Positions 21,601 through 33,616 of a stretch of 64,000 nt of DNA are shown in pieces. The stretch is from Rhyacophila brunnea. Taxonomy: Eukaryota; Arthropoda; Insecta; Trichoptera; Rhyacophilidae. Each line of letters starts with the position of its first letter. Position 1 is the stretch's first letter. Location: NCBI GenBank assembly GCA_022495005.1, contig JAGYXB010001010.1, forward strand, positions 1,116,001 to 1,180,000, written 5' to 3'. The notes below the pieces were generated by a model. That model had not been told where the DNA came from and did not search any database. It saw nothing but the letters and a program-made list of their open reading frames with translations. The position numbers and the translations under genes are program-made.

Positions 21601-21932
21601 TTAAATTATCATAGACTTGCATTTCTTTTGTTCTTTTGAATATTGAAAGCAATTTAATGGAACAATCAACTTGAAATTACACAAGTATACCTACCTAAAA
21701 AGGATTAGGTACCTAACAATAAAATTTTTTTTTTAACCCCAATACTTGCTACTTTCACCACCATTCCGTGAACTTATGGAACTCCCTTCGGTCTTACATA
21801 CAAATTTGTGAGCAAAGTGTACGAAAATATTATTTTTTTATCATAATTTACACAATTAATTATAAAAGAAATAATATTGTGGTAGGTACACTTTCCAATC
21901 ACTCAGGGCGTATGATTGGGAAGCTCTGATCT

Positions 21933-22154
21933 CAGGGCTCGAAATGGACCCGAGTGTACCAGAGCGCCATTCCGGATCGTGAAATCGGTAAAATTATCAC
22001 CCGTCTCATGGGCAAAATATTTTGACCGTCTGAGCTAACTATGCCATATAATAGAAAATCTAACACACTTATTTTTTATAAAATAGGTAGGTACACATAA
22101 AATTTGATAACTACTATGTAAATATTATCAGAAAATTTTCCACTTTGAGTGCTG
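21933..22154 (+). mobile_element. hAT-type MITE (CAGGGCTCGAAATGG family), copy
   Basis: Starts CAGGGCTCGAAATGGA and ends CCACTTTGAGTGCTG. Flanks TCTGATCT and TCTGACCA agree at 6 of 8 positions, consistent with a decayed 8-bp hAT target duplication. It aligns end to end with 45030-45267. Confidence 0.7.
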
Positions 22155-22854
22155 TCTGACCAAATGTACTACAACCAGTGTTGCCATCATTTATCACATT
22201 AAATTATAGAACATTTTACGAAGAGTGAGTTAAAATTTTAATTTTTCTGAATAAATTATAGAACACCAGTATTTTTAGTTTATTTGGAGTAGAACAATAG
22301 TACCTACATATTATATTATAATTACAGTACGGCAGCTGCACTTACTGTACCATTACCTGAACTGCCAAGATTTTGTGGTCGTACAGTAGATAGGTACCTA
22401 GCTAATTAAAAGCTAAATACTAACCACATTATTAGGTATCTACCTACCATGCACTCATTTATTAGGTATTTTTATAAAGTAGGTACTTATGTATCGACTG
22501 TGTTGGTTTTATTATAATATACCTACCACCTATTAAACCTATGACCTCGATACCTAGCGATTCTGATAATGGTCTGCTGAAAATCTTATCAAGAAAAATA
22601 TTTTCCTCAATAATTATTCTTTTAAAAATCATAGACAAAATATTGTTTTCATATTATAATCTGAGAATATTTAATTTGTGGATTAACATTTAAAAAAAAT
22701 ATTGTTGTCTAAATTTTTGTTTTATTTCAAATGAAATAAGGCGAGACAAAAATATAGTCACTGCTTGTCTACACAGCAAAGAAATAATTTCATAAACAGC
22801 TGTTAACCAATCACTCTGCAGTCATAAATCATAGATAATAATATTACGTACGAC

Positions 22855-23016
22855 CTACAAACTTATCTGGAGAATAGCCACAAATGGAACTACAAACTAT
22901 CATAGGATGCCATATTGAAAAACGTCATTCAAATGTCAGATTTTGCCGGTTACGATTTGTGATTGAGTAGTTTTCAACAGTGGCTCCCCCATCTCATTCT
23001 CCAGATAAGTTTGTAG
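22855..23016. mobile_element. Short TIR element, 162 bp
   Basis: CTACAAACTTATCTGGAGAA at 22855 has an exact 21-bp reverse complement ending at 23016. No coding sequence. A clear target duplication is not visible. Confidence 0.6.
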
Positions 23017-23099
23017 TCTGTACTAAATTTCACAAAATAGGAGATAAAAATCTCACGATTGAAGTTGACATCTGACGGCAAAGATAGAAATATGAATAA

Positions 23100-23419
23100 A
23101 ATATCGTGTTGACATAACTTGGCCACTAGGTTCGCATACATTTGCGAATATTTCGATTGTTCGCCGTTCGTTCAGCGCTCTAATACAAAATAGACGAAGT
23201 GTTCCGTATTGTATAAATTAGTAGAAGGTAATTTGGTTTTACTGGTTGATCTGCGTTAGAAAATAAAATTAGTAGATGTTATCATTGTAGGAATATAAAT
23301 CGTGGGTATATGTTCTAATGTACGTAATATTCGTTGCCTAACTTTAATATATTGCGTTACAATGGTAGTTTTCGCCGTGTGATGTGTATTTTCTAATGCC
23401 AAACTGGCACCTCTTTCAG
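23100..23419 (+). promoter_or_regulatory. Putative promoter / 5' UTR region of the SIKE/FGFR1OP2 gene
   Basis: The stretch is CG-richer than its surroundings (GCGAATATTTCGATTGTTCG near 23150). A possible 5' UTR donor (AAG|GTAATT) lies near 23227. CTCTTTCAG ends directly before the ATG at 23420, so the start codon may sit right at a splice acceptor. No TATA box is evident. Confidence 0.35.
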
Positions 23420-26400
23420 ATGTCACTTACTATGGAGCAGATGATTATGGACACCAAAAGACTCGCGGGTCGTCTAAAAGAACGGGAGAATATGACAGAT
23501 ACCCTTATAAATGAGACGCAGGCGATTAATAAGCAACTGGAGACGTCAAAACAAGTAAGATGTGTCAATACTGTCATAATTTAAAATGAATCGATTAATG
23601 GTCTTGTCAAACGGGACAGACGGTCGACACACTTATAATGTGACAGTCTGTTTTCAGTTTTTATCAATATACTTCTTTAAAATTGTGACAACGTTGAAAC
23701 ATGCGAATTCCTCTTATTCTAATTTGGCTGACGGGAGTTGAAAAAAACTGTCAAAAAATACTATATGCAACAGACAATCTCAGCATGCACCTATTATTAT
23801 AGTACTGCTTACTTTGTACCTATTCGAATCGTAAATTATTAAAAAATCACGTGACTTCAGCGACGTCAAATTTATAAATAGGTAGTTAACAAAATAAAAA
23901 TAAATGATTTATTGTGAATATGGAATACCCTCGCCTCAGGCTGAATAATTGAGTAGTTGCTAATATTATAATAGATACAATAAGTGGCACAAAGACCGAG
24001 TACTTATGAGAAATAAAAAATAATATTTATAATTTGCATATTTAGTACCTACCAATATTCCATTCAAAGGAATAATAATATATTACCTTCGAGAACTGCA
24101 GTACTCACTAAAATTTCTGCAGTCATATTTTCTAGAGTAAATGTAGAGTTTATCGTACCAAAATCAAACCGAAACATAACATGATGTTACACCCCCGAAT
24201 GGTCCCCATTTGGGGATGTCTGTGGATCTAAAGAGGCCCGAACCATTATCAAGCCGACGCATAGTAAGGGTTGATTGCGAGAATAAATAAATAATAAAAC
24301 CGGCAATGCTGTAATAAGTAATTTAAGAAGAATGGCAATGTAGCATTTTGCGCTGGCAGAAGCATTTTGACAACAAAACAGAAAACAGTGTTAAGCTCGC
24401 CCTCCGCCAAAATTAAATTGAAAAGAAGTTGTATAAAAATGTAACCATTGGTAGATATTAACGTAATAAAATCTCGCTGTTTCCGACCACAATTCCGGTG
24501 TATTTTGTTCATCCCTGAAGTCCATACACAGACGGAAACACCAACATACTCTTCTCGCTTACGACTTAGATGGCAATGTCAATGACCTACTGTAACTTTT
24601 AATCCTTTCATCACAATATAGTGAGCATTTAAAAAACAATATCCGGAAATTTGTACATAATATGCAGTTCGCCGTATCACACTTCACCGTGAAATGTTGT
24701 ATCGGAAATATGTGGCCGTATATAAATGATTGTCCAACCGCTTTGGGTCGTATAGTACTAGGATATAAAACATGGTTCTTCTTGGTTTACAGGAAGCCAG
24801 CGGCAAACAAATTTTGTAAATAGCCGATACACTGGATTATTTGATAGGCTGCGTCGGCCTACCGCGTCGTGGGTCCCAGGTTCGAATCCTGGGTCTGGCA
24901 AGTACACATATTGTTTTTCAATTTGTGTATGAGTCAAGAGTATGGACCTAATAACTGTGCAAGAGGCTGACATCCATTTTTTGTAAAAACAAAATCTGTT
25001 AATACAAACCTCCACTCTGTGGAGGCCCATATGATCTTACTAGGATCGGACATGGTCGGAAAAAAAAAGGTTAGGCTAAGTTAGGTAACTTAGGCTCCAC
25101 GAACAGCGTGTAATTTTTTCATCTAGGACCTAGGTGCTATAGAGATGACCGTTATAGTATACGGTCATTTCTTGAAGGTTGACGACACAGAACAGATTAT
25201 TAAATATAAAAGCCATCGCTTTGGACCAAAGTTCCGAAGCTTGGTAGTTTATGGCCTGACCGCCATAAACCGCATCGACTGTTCCCGAAGATTGAAAGCA
25301 TGTTACATCAACGTGACAAACTAAAATGCATATTATGATACAGACGTAACTATTGAAAATAGCATATTCTTTAATATATGTTTAAGTTTATCCCATATTT
25401 TTCCACACTCGAGATCTCTAGCCTGTTATACCGCACCCAGTAGGGTGAGCCAGTTCACATTCATTTTGGGTTCACTGGTTGACGATCAAATTATAGTACA
25501 GCTCCCTATCCTCGGGTTAGTCGTATCAGAGTAAATCATACTTATCATTCCGGAAAATATGGCAATATAAAAAAGTTTCCGGCTTTCTGTGTTTGGTTTA
25601 TTAACTCTTTTCAAAACCTCCTCATTGATAATGTGATCCTCATCGCTCACTGATAAACTGCCCATACACGGCAAGTTCAACCTGCAGGTTGAGCATTCCA
25701 CAGTCAAAAACTGTACGTTGTCTGGCACACCATGGATCAGTTCAAACTGGTTCATTAAAATATTTCGAAATGTCATCAGACGTGTCCATAAATATGTAAT
25801 GTTTGTACCGAGCGTCGGAAACTATGAAAGTTAGGTTCATGGAGATAACACACATGGGTAGTGCTGAAATTTGTTTAAGTATGGGTATACAATATACACA
25901 AACAATTTTTCTTTGTTAATTATTATAACATAATGATTGTTTTTATTAAGTACTTATAAACAAATTTATATAAAATACACACCAATGACTTCTAAAATAA
26001 ATCATGGTTTCATGTATTTTACTGATTCATCGAAACCATATGAGGCGCCGAGTGCCAAAGGAGCTCAAGCGCCAACTTTACGATTTTTGACATTTGAATG
26101 TAGGTTTTTTCTATAAATCGATATGTATCATGCCACAAAGTCTTATCGCTCAAATAATTATAGATATTTTACAATAGAGATTTATTTTCTGTGGCATAAT
26201 TGTTTTGGTCGTTATGTCGGCACGCCACAGAAGCTTATCCGCCATTATACTATGGAGAGCGCGAGACCAAAACAGCTGTCAGATTTGTCTTATTGAATAT
26301 ACGTTCTCAACAGTGAAAAAAACTAAAAATGAGCTCAAGAAGGATAAGAAAAATAGTTTCAATGTGTGTTAAACCTGTAAATGAGGAAAATCGCGGTAAG

Positions 26401-29400
26401 TTTAACATGTTTTATCCGTTTTTCATTCACATACGCTGTTGTTTAAAATATTTTAGATTACTTTTGAAATATGGTTATTAACGTCATTTTAGTAATTATG
26501 TCTACTAAACTTTTACTTCCATGAAAGAAAATAACTCTTATTTCTAATTTCATCTTATTTTACATCCAATTACGATTGATATACACTAAAAAAAGTATTT
26601 AAAAAATCACCCGAATCCTTGAGAAAAAATGATGGTGTTAAATTTGAATAATGATTTTGTTATTTTGGCCAGTTTGGAGTAACGATTTGATTTAGTATTA
26701 TTAATAATATTGGGTATATAGACGGTTATTACAAAAAAAAACAATCCAAAGGCTTTGAAATCATTGCTGTAATGGCAAAAACGTATTTAATATTATAAGG
26801 CAAATTTTATGCCAAACAAACTCATGTAACAATCATAACAAATATGACCATTTTTTCAGTGTTTATTTGGCATAATAAAATTTGTTTATATCAAAATGTT
26901 TTTTTATTGCTATCCAAACCCTTACATTAAAACATTTTTTTAAATGATTTATTTTTTTAAATTAATGCCATTATTTGAGTTTGAAAATGTTAATGCCACA
27001 GAAGCTTATGCAACAAAAAAAAGTATCAAGTGCCACCTTTTTTCATTTTTCTATATGCCAAAGAGGCTCAAACACCATTTTTTTTGGAATCCAGTAGATA
27101 TTTTTCATTAAATATTATTGCAAATAATACTTTGATTTTTTTAAATTTGCTTTGCTTAGAAAATAATTGTCCATTTCAACATACAAGTTTAAAATTTAAA
27201 AAATAAATTCACTGAAAACTTGTCGGCCATTTTGTAGCACTTTTGTTAAATGGTGCTTGAGCTCCTTTGGCGCTCGGCGCCTCATATTATTTACGAGTGA
27301 ATATTATCTAATTACTTTTATTTTGAATAAATTATTCACTATAAAAAGTGTATTTACTTATCTGTATCCGTAGACATTTGAGTCAGCATTTACCTATTTG
27401 GTCATATTTTTACAATAGGTTAATGTTAAATTTATCTTTATACGTTTATTTTATACACAAATTGAACATTTCATTGAAAATTATATTTACATCAATCTTT
27501 ACATCAACTATGTCTGAGCAACGTTTTAGATAGAATAATACGTAAATTTTAATTAAATTTACGGATATCATTTGTCAAGGAAACTTATTATTAGTTAAGT
27601 ATACTTATTATTTTATTAGTTTAGTTATAATTTATTCAGTACAAAGTCTATATTTTCATAATAGCTTAGGTAATATTTTTAATGTTTTAGTTTTATTCTA
27701 AAATTTTGAACATATTATGTTTACATAAATAATTATAACTTTGTTTGACCCTCGTAATCGTAAATATTTTTTTAAGCAATCTCTGTATTATACCGTATTA
27801 CACATTAATAATAAATTAATATGTATTTGTGATACGTAGACCAGTACGGAAACAATGTATCGTCTGATTGATGCCCAGACGATTGTAGAAGAGATGTTAA
27901 TTATTTTTCAAAAGTGCTTCTGATAAATTCTGATCTTGATCCCATGGTTTGGGCTTCTATCTTCTGTAGACGGGCCACAATTGGCGTTGCTGTACCACAG
28001 TTTGCGTGAATTTACAGCGCCATATGGCTTGGTTCTCACCCTCAATGTACAGGTGGACATTTTCAACCTTGTACTTACTTACTGCAGACCATAAAGATTT
28101 TTTTGTATCAGAATTATATTCAAAGCCAAAACGAAAATGAAAGAAATGCTTTGAAAACATAAGATTAATAAATGGTTATGCACTCTGTACAGTATGAAGG
28201 CGAGGTGAACTCGTTGAACAAAACGTCATGTCAGCCGCGAGCGGCACTGATCTCCAGTATCCAGCACGACATTGCGGAGATGAAGGACATGCAGACGGAG
28301 AACCAGCGGCTGCAGATGGCGCTCGATGAGCACCGGAGAGCTCTCGAACACATCATGAGCAAGTACAGGCAACAGGTCCAGGGACAGATCTGGCACTCCA
28401 GGATCGACTTCAAAGCTATCATCAATAAGAGACAGCAAGAGGTTAACATACATGTCTATGCTCATTCGTTCATTCTAATTTTACTCTTCATTTTAAAAGA
28501 TGTGAACTCGGTTATGTTAGTCACATGACAAAGGTCCAAATCAGTTATTGGCCGGGGGTTTCAAATTGAAATTTTACAGACCAGACTGTGGACTGTTTTA
28601 TTTTGTATTTATATGTACTTTAAGGCCCCAAACAGTGCTGCTTTATCCGATAGGCTGAATAATCTGAAAAGTGCATGATTTTAATACGGCTCTGGCCCAA
28701 AATACAAACTTTATTATTTTATAATTTCTGTCAATATCTTTATTATTATAATCTTTAAAATTTAATTATGTCTATATATTTATGGTTTGAAATGCATAGA
28801 TAGCAATGTCTTGAAGGTTGTGGCAGATTGCTAGCTTAAAAATATGTACATAGTGGTTTTACTCTAACACCTCTGAGTGTACTTTTTATATGTTTTTAGG
28901 TCATTCGGCAGCAGGCAGAAAAGATAAACGAAATGGCGTCCATCATGCATCGAGCAATATACATCGACGATGAGAACGCGCCGCATCCACAAGCCGATGT
29001 CATATCGCAGCTCATCATTGAAAATAAGGTGATTGATTCTATATTATAAATATCATCGGGGTCGATACACTGTTGGATGAAGGCCTCTCCTAGCTCCCTC
29101 ATTTCTTCTCGATCGTAAGTTCTTCGCTGCCACGTATACATCCATTGAACTTTATGTGTTCGTCTGTCTGTTTTAAAACACCCCTGTAGTCATATAGTGC
29201 CCTTGGGTACCACTGTATGAAGGCATTTATCCAGCCCATTACCATTTCATCCATTCCTTATCAATTGGTTTCATTTGTGGTCTTTCCGCATTACGCCTGA
29301 CATGCATCTTTTCCATACCTCGTTGTGCTACTTGTAATTTTTGGGTTTCTCTTACATTAAGAGTTCATGTTTCACATGCATATGTGAGCACTGGTACCAC

Positions 29401-31345
29401 ATATTGATTGAAAAATTCACGGTTAAGACACAATGAGAGGTCACTCGAATATACTATTCAAATGTCCAAATGTACTCCATGCCATTTTGGTTTTGCGAGC
29501 AATCTCGTCCTACATACCACCGTTGATTGAGATCTTTTGTCCAAGATGGATTTAGTGATTGACTCACTCGATTTGAGTGCCATTAATGAGGATCGCCTTT
29601 GTTTCAACAAATCAGTTTATCATCACTCTCGTCTTCGAGACATTAATCTTTAAACCTACTTTGCGGCTTTCATTTGCAAGCTCCTTTATCCTGTTTTGAA
29701 GGTCTTCTGGGGCGTTCGCAAAGACGACACTGTCGTTTGCGAAGCGCAAGTGATTGGGGTATTTGCCTTTGGTAGCGATTTCACGGTTCTCAAGTCAAGT
29801 CGTCTGAATATATCTTCCAGAGTAGCGGTGAATAATTTGGATGAGACCATGTCGCCTTGACCATGTGTATGAATATGTTATTCAGGTTATAGAACGATAT
29901 CAAAAATCTAGACTAACACTCTACCTGGGTTTAATTGAAAAGACATTTGATTCTATCAAAAAATCCTCAATTATAGACGTCTTGTACAACCGAGGTATTT
30001 ATCTCTAGGTGCTATATAAATATCCTGAATAACATTTACCTATGAATATATTATCAGGCATTCCTACATCTCTTTGCGAATGCATTGCATCTCCACTCTT
30101 CGGCAATACCGTGCCATATGTGATCATTGATAGGAAGTATTCTTTATCTATATTTTTTTACCTCTACATTTTTTATGGCTACATTTGATAGATTGAGTGT
30201 CCTCATGGAAGGAATTTGGTTGACACTCATGGTTTTACGTACATTGTCTTTTGATCCTAAACGTATGTCATAATGATGCGTCCATTTCCAAAACCCGATA
30301 TGTTTTTATGCTACGCAATTTCTCTTTGCCATCGTATTGTATTTTTACATTCAATTGATATGCCCAGTTTTATTAGCTGATAATCTAAACTCCATAAATA
30401 TATATGAATAAGCAAAATAAAAAGGGACATGCTGCTACTGCTTCATTTACATGTTTATAATTTATTGGTTTCTACAAGTCATGGACTTCTAAAAAAAAAA
30501 TTGTATTATTTTGATGAGTTTTGGAAGTTATAGATCATTAAAATATATTGTGAGAAATTACATATAAAATAATATGTATAATAAACGTTTTATTACATTT
30601 TAACCGCATAGGGGACATACATAATATTATCTGGAATATAGTATAGATGGCTCATAAGGCTATATATATGGTATAGATGGCTCATAATCGTAATAGATTC
30701 TTGGGTTTCCACCGCGTGAATGTCTCAAACATTATATGGCTCATAATATTATGAAAAAACATTAGTACCTACTTGAGATAATTATATATTGTTTCATTTT
30801 CATTTTTTTACATCAAAAATTAATGTGTTATATGTACATAATATTTATTCAGTATATTATAATTATATAACATAAATATTATATATTGAATAAGTATATT
30901 TATGCTGAAAGATGAATTTCACTTGTAAGATAGCCATCATTGATATAATAATATTATGTGTAGGGTTGTTTTGTTAGCTGATTTTGAATAGGATTTATGC
31001 GTTTATTTTTTGATCCTTAAGAATGATGTTGATTTCGTCCATTTGAGTGCATCCTATGAGATTTTATGCAGCTAACTTTGCAGTCAAAACTGACAGTGTA
31101 ATCTGTACGATTATCTCCACAAGCAGTTACAACAAAATTTCGATTTATGATCTTCCTTCAAACATTGTTAACAGTATTGGATTGTAAATGAGATTTTTAT
31201 TTATTTCCAGGGACTTAGAGAAATGCTAGGGATATCTCGAAGGTTTGGCAATGAAATTGTTGTGAAATCGCCGATCCTGACGGAGGACAAGGACGTGCAG
31301 ACGGATGTAGCGACGAGTAACAGCAGTGCCAACGCGAGCACATGA
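23420..31345 (+). CDS. Fgop2: SIKE1/FGFR1OP2-family coiled-coil protein (STRIPAK component), complete
   Basis: Four phase-0 exons: 23420-23554, 28193-28441, 28900-29028, 31211-31345 (TGA), 215 aa in total. Introns are 4,638, 458 and 2,182 bp with GT-AG ends. Exon 1 (MSLTMEQMIMDTKRLAGRL...) fits the family's N-terminal helix. Exon 2 has the signature ENQRLQMALDEHRRALEHIM followed by SKYRQQV. Exon 3 has KINEMASIMHRAIYIDDEN, matching the EMAxVMRKAIEIDE region. Exon 4 begins GLREMLGIS, the conserved last block, and ends with a short acidic tail. The protein is predicted to be almost all coiled coil and cytosolic. SIKE/FGFR1OP2 proteins bind striatin in the STRIPAK phosphatase-kinase complex, which restrains Hippo and other kinase signalling. 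The length lies between human SIKE1 and FGFR1OP2. The exon 2 donor (GAG|GTTAAC) is weak, so its end is least certain. Confidence 0.88.
24185..24510 (+). repeat. Degenerate solo LTR of the retroelement 2 family
   Basis: Begins TGTTACACCCCCGAATGG and keeps blocks shared with the LTRs at 49688 and 51390 in reverse orientation: CCCCATTTGGGGATGTCTGT, ATTGCGAGAATAA and the CACAATTCCGGTGT end block. Identity is much lower than between the other two LTRs, so this is an old copy, in intron 1 of the SIKE/FGFR1OP2 gene. Confidence 0.65.
24795..24841 (+). repeat. Short repeat shared with 41949-41991
   Basis: AGCGGCAAACAAATTTT followed by AGCCGATA-ACTGGATTAT occurs here just before a SINE and again at 41949-41991. 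It may be the 5' part of a longer SINE form or a separate element. Confidence 0.5.
24846..25070 (+). mobile_element. tRNA-derived SINE, second copy, head partly degraded
   Basis: Shares GTGGGTCCCAGGTTCGAATC (B-box 24879-24889), the AGTACACATATTG body and the CCCATATGATC tail with the copy at 3352. The A-box half is replaced by unrelated sequence. It lies in intron 1 of the SIKE/FGFR1OP2 gene. Confidence 0.7.
25184..25380. repeat. Dispersed repeat, copy B (partner of 1628-1860)
   Basis: Shares the ACAGAACAGATTA, TTTATGGCCTGACC and GCATATTATGATACAGACGT blocks with copy A in the same order. Confidence 0.45.
26038..27287 (+). mobile_element. 1.25-kb TIR element with GAGGCGCC ends and internal repeats
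   Basis: The left end ATATGAGGCGCCGAGTGCCA, continuing AAGGAGCTCAAGC, has a near-perfect reverse complement at the right end (27287 leftwards), about 37 bp. The flanking ATAT may be the target duplication. A degenerate word GCCA(C/A)AGAAGCTTATGC-CCA recurs inside and in the TIRs at about 26055, 26131, 26222, 26994, 27056 and (inverted) 27255. It carries a short ATG exon with a perfect donor at 26329-26395. Superfamily unknown to me. It sits in intron 1 of the SIKE/FGFR1OP2 gene. Confidence 0.7.
26329..26395 (+). CDS. Candidate first exon carried by the TIR element
   Basis: ATG at 26329 opens 22 codons (MSSRRIRKIVSMCVKPVN and a short acidic end) and stops at CGCG|GTAAGT, a consensus splice donor. 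It is basic at the N-terminus. No downstream exon is recognised inside the element. It could be the retained 5' exon of a deleted autonomous transposon or a chance ORF. It would matter for the host only if spliced into SIKE/FGFR1OP2 exon 2. Confidence 0.35.
27288..28192. other. Remainder of intron 1 of the SIKE/FGFR1OP2 gene
   Basis: AT-rich, no repeat family or frame recognised. The acceptor CTCTGTACAG ends at 28192. Confidence 0.5.
29031..29870 (-). pseudogene. LINE (RTE-like) reverse transcriptase, 3' part, minus strand
   Basis: The minus strand reads GQGDMVSSKLFTATLEDIF near 29870, then NHLRFANDSVVFANAPEDL and ESRKVGLKINVSKTRVMIN downstream. These are the reverse-transcriptase blocks around the catalytic YADD/FADD box (here FAND, with Asn replacing the first Asp) and its C-terminal flank. 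The left edge contains GGATGAAGGCCTCTCC on +, a word common in insect LINE 3' regions. Frameshifts and stops show it is dead. Confidence 0.7.
29880..30045 (+). pseudogene. LINE reverse transcriptase, upstream part, inverted (plus strand)
   Basis: The plus strand reads VIERYQKSRLTLYLGLIEKT, then FDSIKKSSIIDVLYNRG and INILNNIY after a frame change. This block precedes the GQGD block in the protein, yet it lies on the opposite strand immediately next to it. The arrangement is that of a 5'-inverted LINE insertion. Confidence 0.65.
30050..31210. other. Remainder of intron 3 of the SIKE/FGFR1OP2 gene
   Basis: AT-rich. A short word GTATAGATGGCTCATAA is duplicated at about 30640 and 30673. Nothing else was identified. 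The acceptor TTATTTCCAG ends at 31210. Confidence 0.45.
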
Positions 31346-32444
31346 CGCAAACACAACTCCCCTAGCTCCTGTCAACTTTAGAATGGGACGCGCGATTACC
31401 CCTCGCTCCCGTTCGAATTGTGAAAACTGCAAACGCCTTCTTGAGTGTTGTACATTTTTTTTATCGTTCACCGATGGGATTTTTCTTTCGGCGATGCTGA
31501 GACGAGACCTCGAGATCTCCGTCGAGATTATTAATCAATCGAACGGTTGTCATTTTGTATTTTTAAAGACCAAGTTGTTTCTTCATTGTTGACTCGTGTA
31601 AATTTCGCAGTAAAGCGACAGATTGTTTGATTCGGTTTTGTTTCTGTATTGTTTCGGGATTAGAAACCGTGTGACGGAATATTCCGATGTCAGTGTATAT
31701 TTCATAAATAGTGATCGTAGCTGCATTGCGTTTCAAGCTTTATAAAAATATTAAAGTTTACATATGTAGCTCATAATAATTATATTAATAATCAGTTTAC
31801 AGTAGAAAACTGAAGTTAAGTTACCTTACCTTACACAGATTCTTAAATGAGTTACATCTTCTCAACTTTCAGCATATTTTTTATACTGAATATTGAAAAT
31901 TAGTCACACTAAGGCCTGTTATTAATGTACATAAAGCAATGATTAAATTTGTTAAAAAGTAAATTCTTGAAGTATATAAAAAAAATATTTGAAATTATTG
32001 GGAATTGAAAATATTTGCAATATTTTGTGCCGAAGGCGAATCTCATTATCCATAATATTATCGGCTTGTACAATTAATTCAAACTTAATCGAGTCTGGCT
32101 TATTGTGATGGTGGAGCGTATCAATCCGATTTTGATCAATTCCAATCTCGCTGTGCAAAGTTATCCAATTAAATAATTATTGACATCAAGGAAACATGGC
32201 AAATTAGAGTGTAATACAAATTGTCCTGAGTGCCGAGGTCGAAGGGGTCGTTCATCGATGACATCACATAATTTTTGGTATTTTTGACCCCACCCCCATT
32301 GTTACAAAATATTTGATCCTCCTGTCTAAATTACGTAACATTTTTTAACTCGCCCCCCATTTGTTAAAAAAAATCTGTCAGGATTGATTTCAGTATAATG
32401 TTCTCGGAAAAAAACAAGTTTATATTTTATAATTATTTTGTATA
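31346..32444. other. 3' UTR and downstream region of the SIKE/FGFR1OP2 gene
   Basis: The first 250 bases after the stop are GC-richer than the later sequence and probably UTR. No canonical AATAAA is close to the stop; a weaker ATTAAA-type signal near 31750 (ATATTAAAGTTTAC) is possible. No further gene recognised. Confidence 0.4.
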
Positions 32445-32849
32445 CAGTAAAACCTCTTTATTAAGAACACGGATAATTCGAAATTTGCCGTGATTCGAAA
32501 TTTTCGCAAAAAAAGTCCGTTGAACATTATTTTCAAATAATACCATACCTTTAATTCGAATTTCATAATTCGAAATGATTTCAGACTCCTGGGATACAAA
32601 AATAGTCAATAAATCGTAATAAAGTACACTATTTCATGAGCCAGTCATTGAAAACTGTGACAAATTTTTCTTAAAACATCATAAATTACTTACACGGAAT
32701 CAAAAATTTTGTAGTCACATCTATGATCGTAAACAAAATTAATGAAAATCAAATTTTAATATTTTTTCTCCATACATTTCATATTTCGTAAAATCGAATT
32801 TTTTTTCGATTTTCGGTCCCATGGAATTTGTATTAATGAGGTTTTACTG
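32445..32849. mobile_element. pogo-like MITE, family B copy 1
   Basis: CAGTAAAACCTCTTTATTAA ... AATGAGGTTTTACTG, flanked by TA on both sides. 405 bp, with ATTCGAAATT words inside. The ends are typical of Tc1/pogo derivatives. Confidence 0.8.
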
Positions 32850-33616
32850 TAACTCCTCCTATCTTCTCCATCACTAATTATCGCATTATATCTGACCCCC
32901 TCTCTCCATTAAGGTGTGACATCATATATGAACGACCCCTAACACTAAATTATACATAGCTTCTATTAGCAAATCTGTACATCATAGAAGAAAAAACACG
33001 AGATGCAAAGTGTCTCTTGTGTCGATAACCAATAAAAAATAAGTTTTTTTAAGCGGATCTGGTTATATGGATTTCTACTTAGAATTAAAATTACGTAGAT
33101 ATGAATAGTTTTTTTTTGTATCATTCCTAAATATAGCTCATCCGGAGGGATTTCATAAAAGAACCAGAATTTATATTATAATATACGATACATAATATTA
33201 GCGTAACATTTTACTAAAATCACTAAAAAACAAAACAAAAATGAATAACTTTGCTTAACGTTTATTAGTAATATCATATTATTCTTGCGACTTTTATAAA
33301 TTTATAAACTGACATCATAATATTATGATTGCGAAATATATAGCAATACTGAATTCGTAAAAATGATAGATTTAACTCTTCGTCTATACATATTGCGTAT
33401 TGTTTACTATGTATTAATAAGAACCATTAATAATTATTACCTATTAACAGTATGATCAAATCGGCAGTATCGGTTCTGCTTTAATGTTTTACCAACTTAT
33501 GTGATAAACTTTATAATGTCAACGACCGAAATATAATGAGATTAATTTAATTCGGGCTCTTTTGTATTGAAGACTTTTCTTTGAAATTCACTACTAGTAT
33601 TAATACTACATAAATA
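32850..33616. other. Intergenic AT-rich DNA, nothing identified
   Basis: No frame, paired ends or tail recognised between two family B MITEs. Confidence 0.4.

Noticed and set aside
24249..24512. Minus-strand 87-codon frame as a gene
   Set aside because: It is antisense to a degenerate LTR homologous to those at 49688 and 51390.
28226..28465. Minus-strand frames of 72-79 codons
   Set aside because: Antisense shadows of SIKE/FGFR1OP2 exon 2, whose plus-strand frame carries the family signature.
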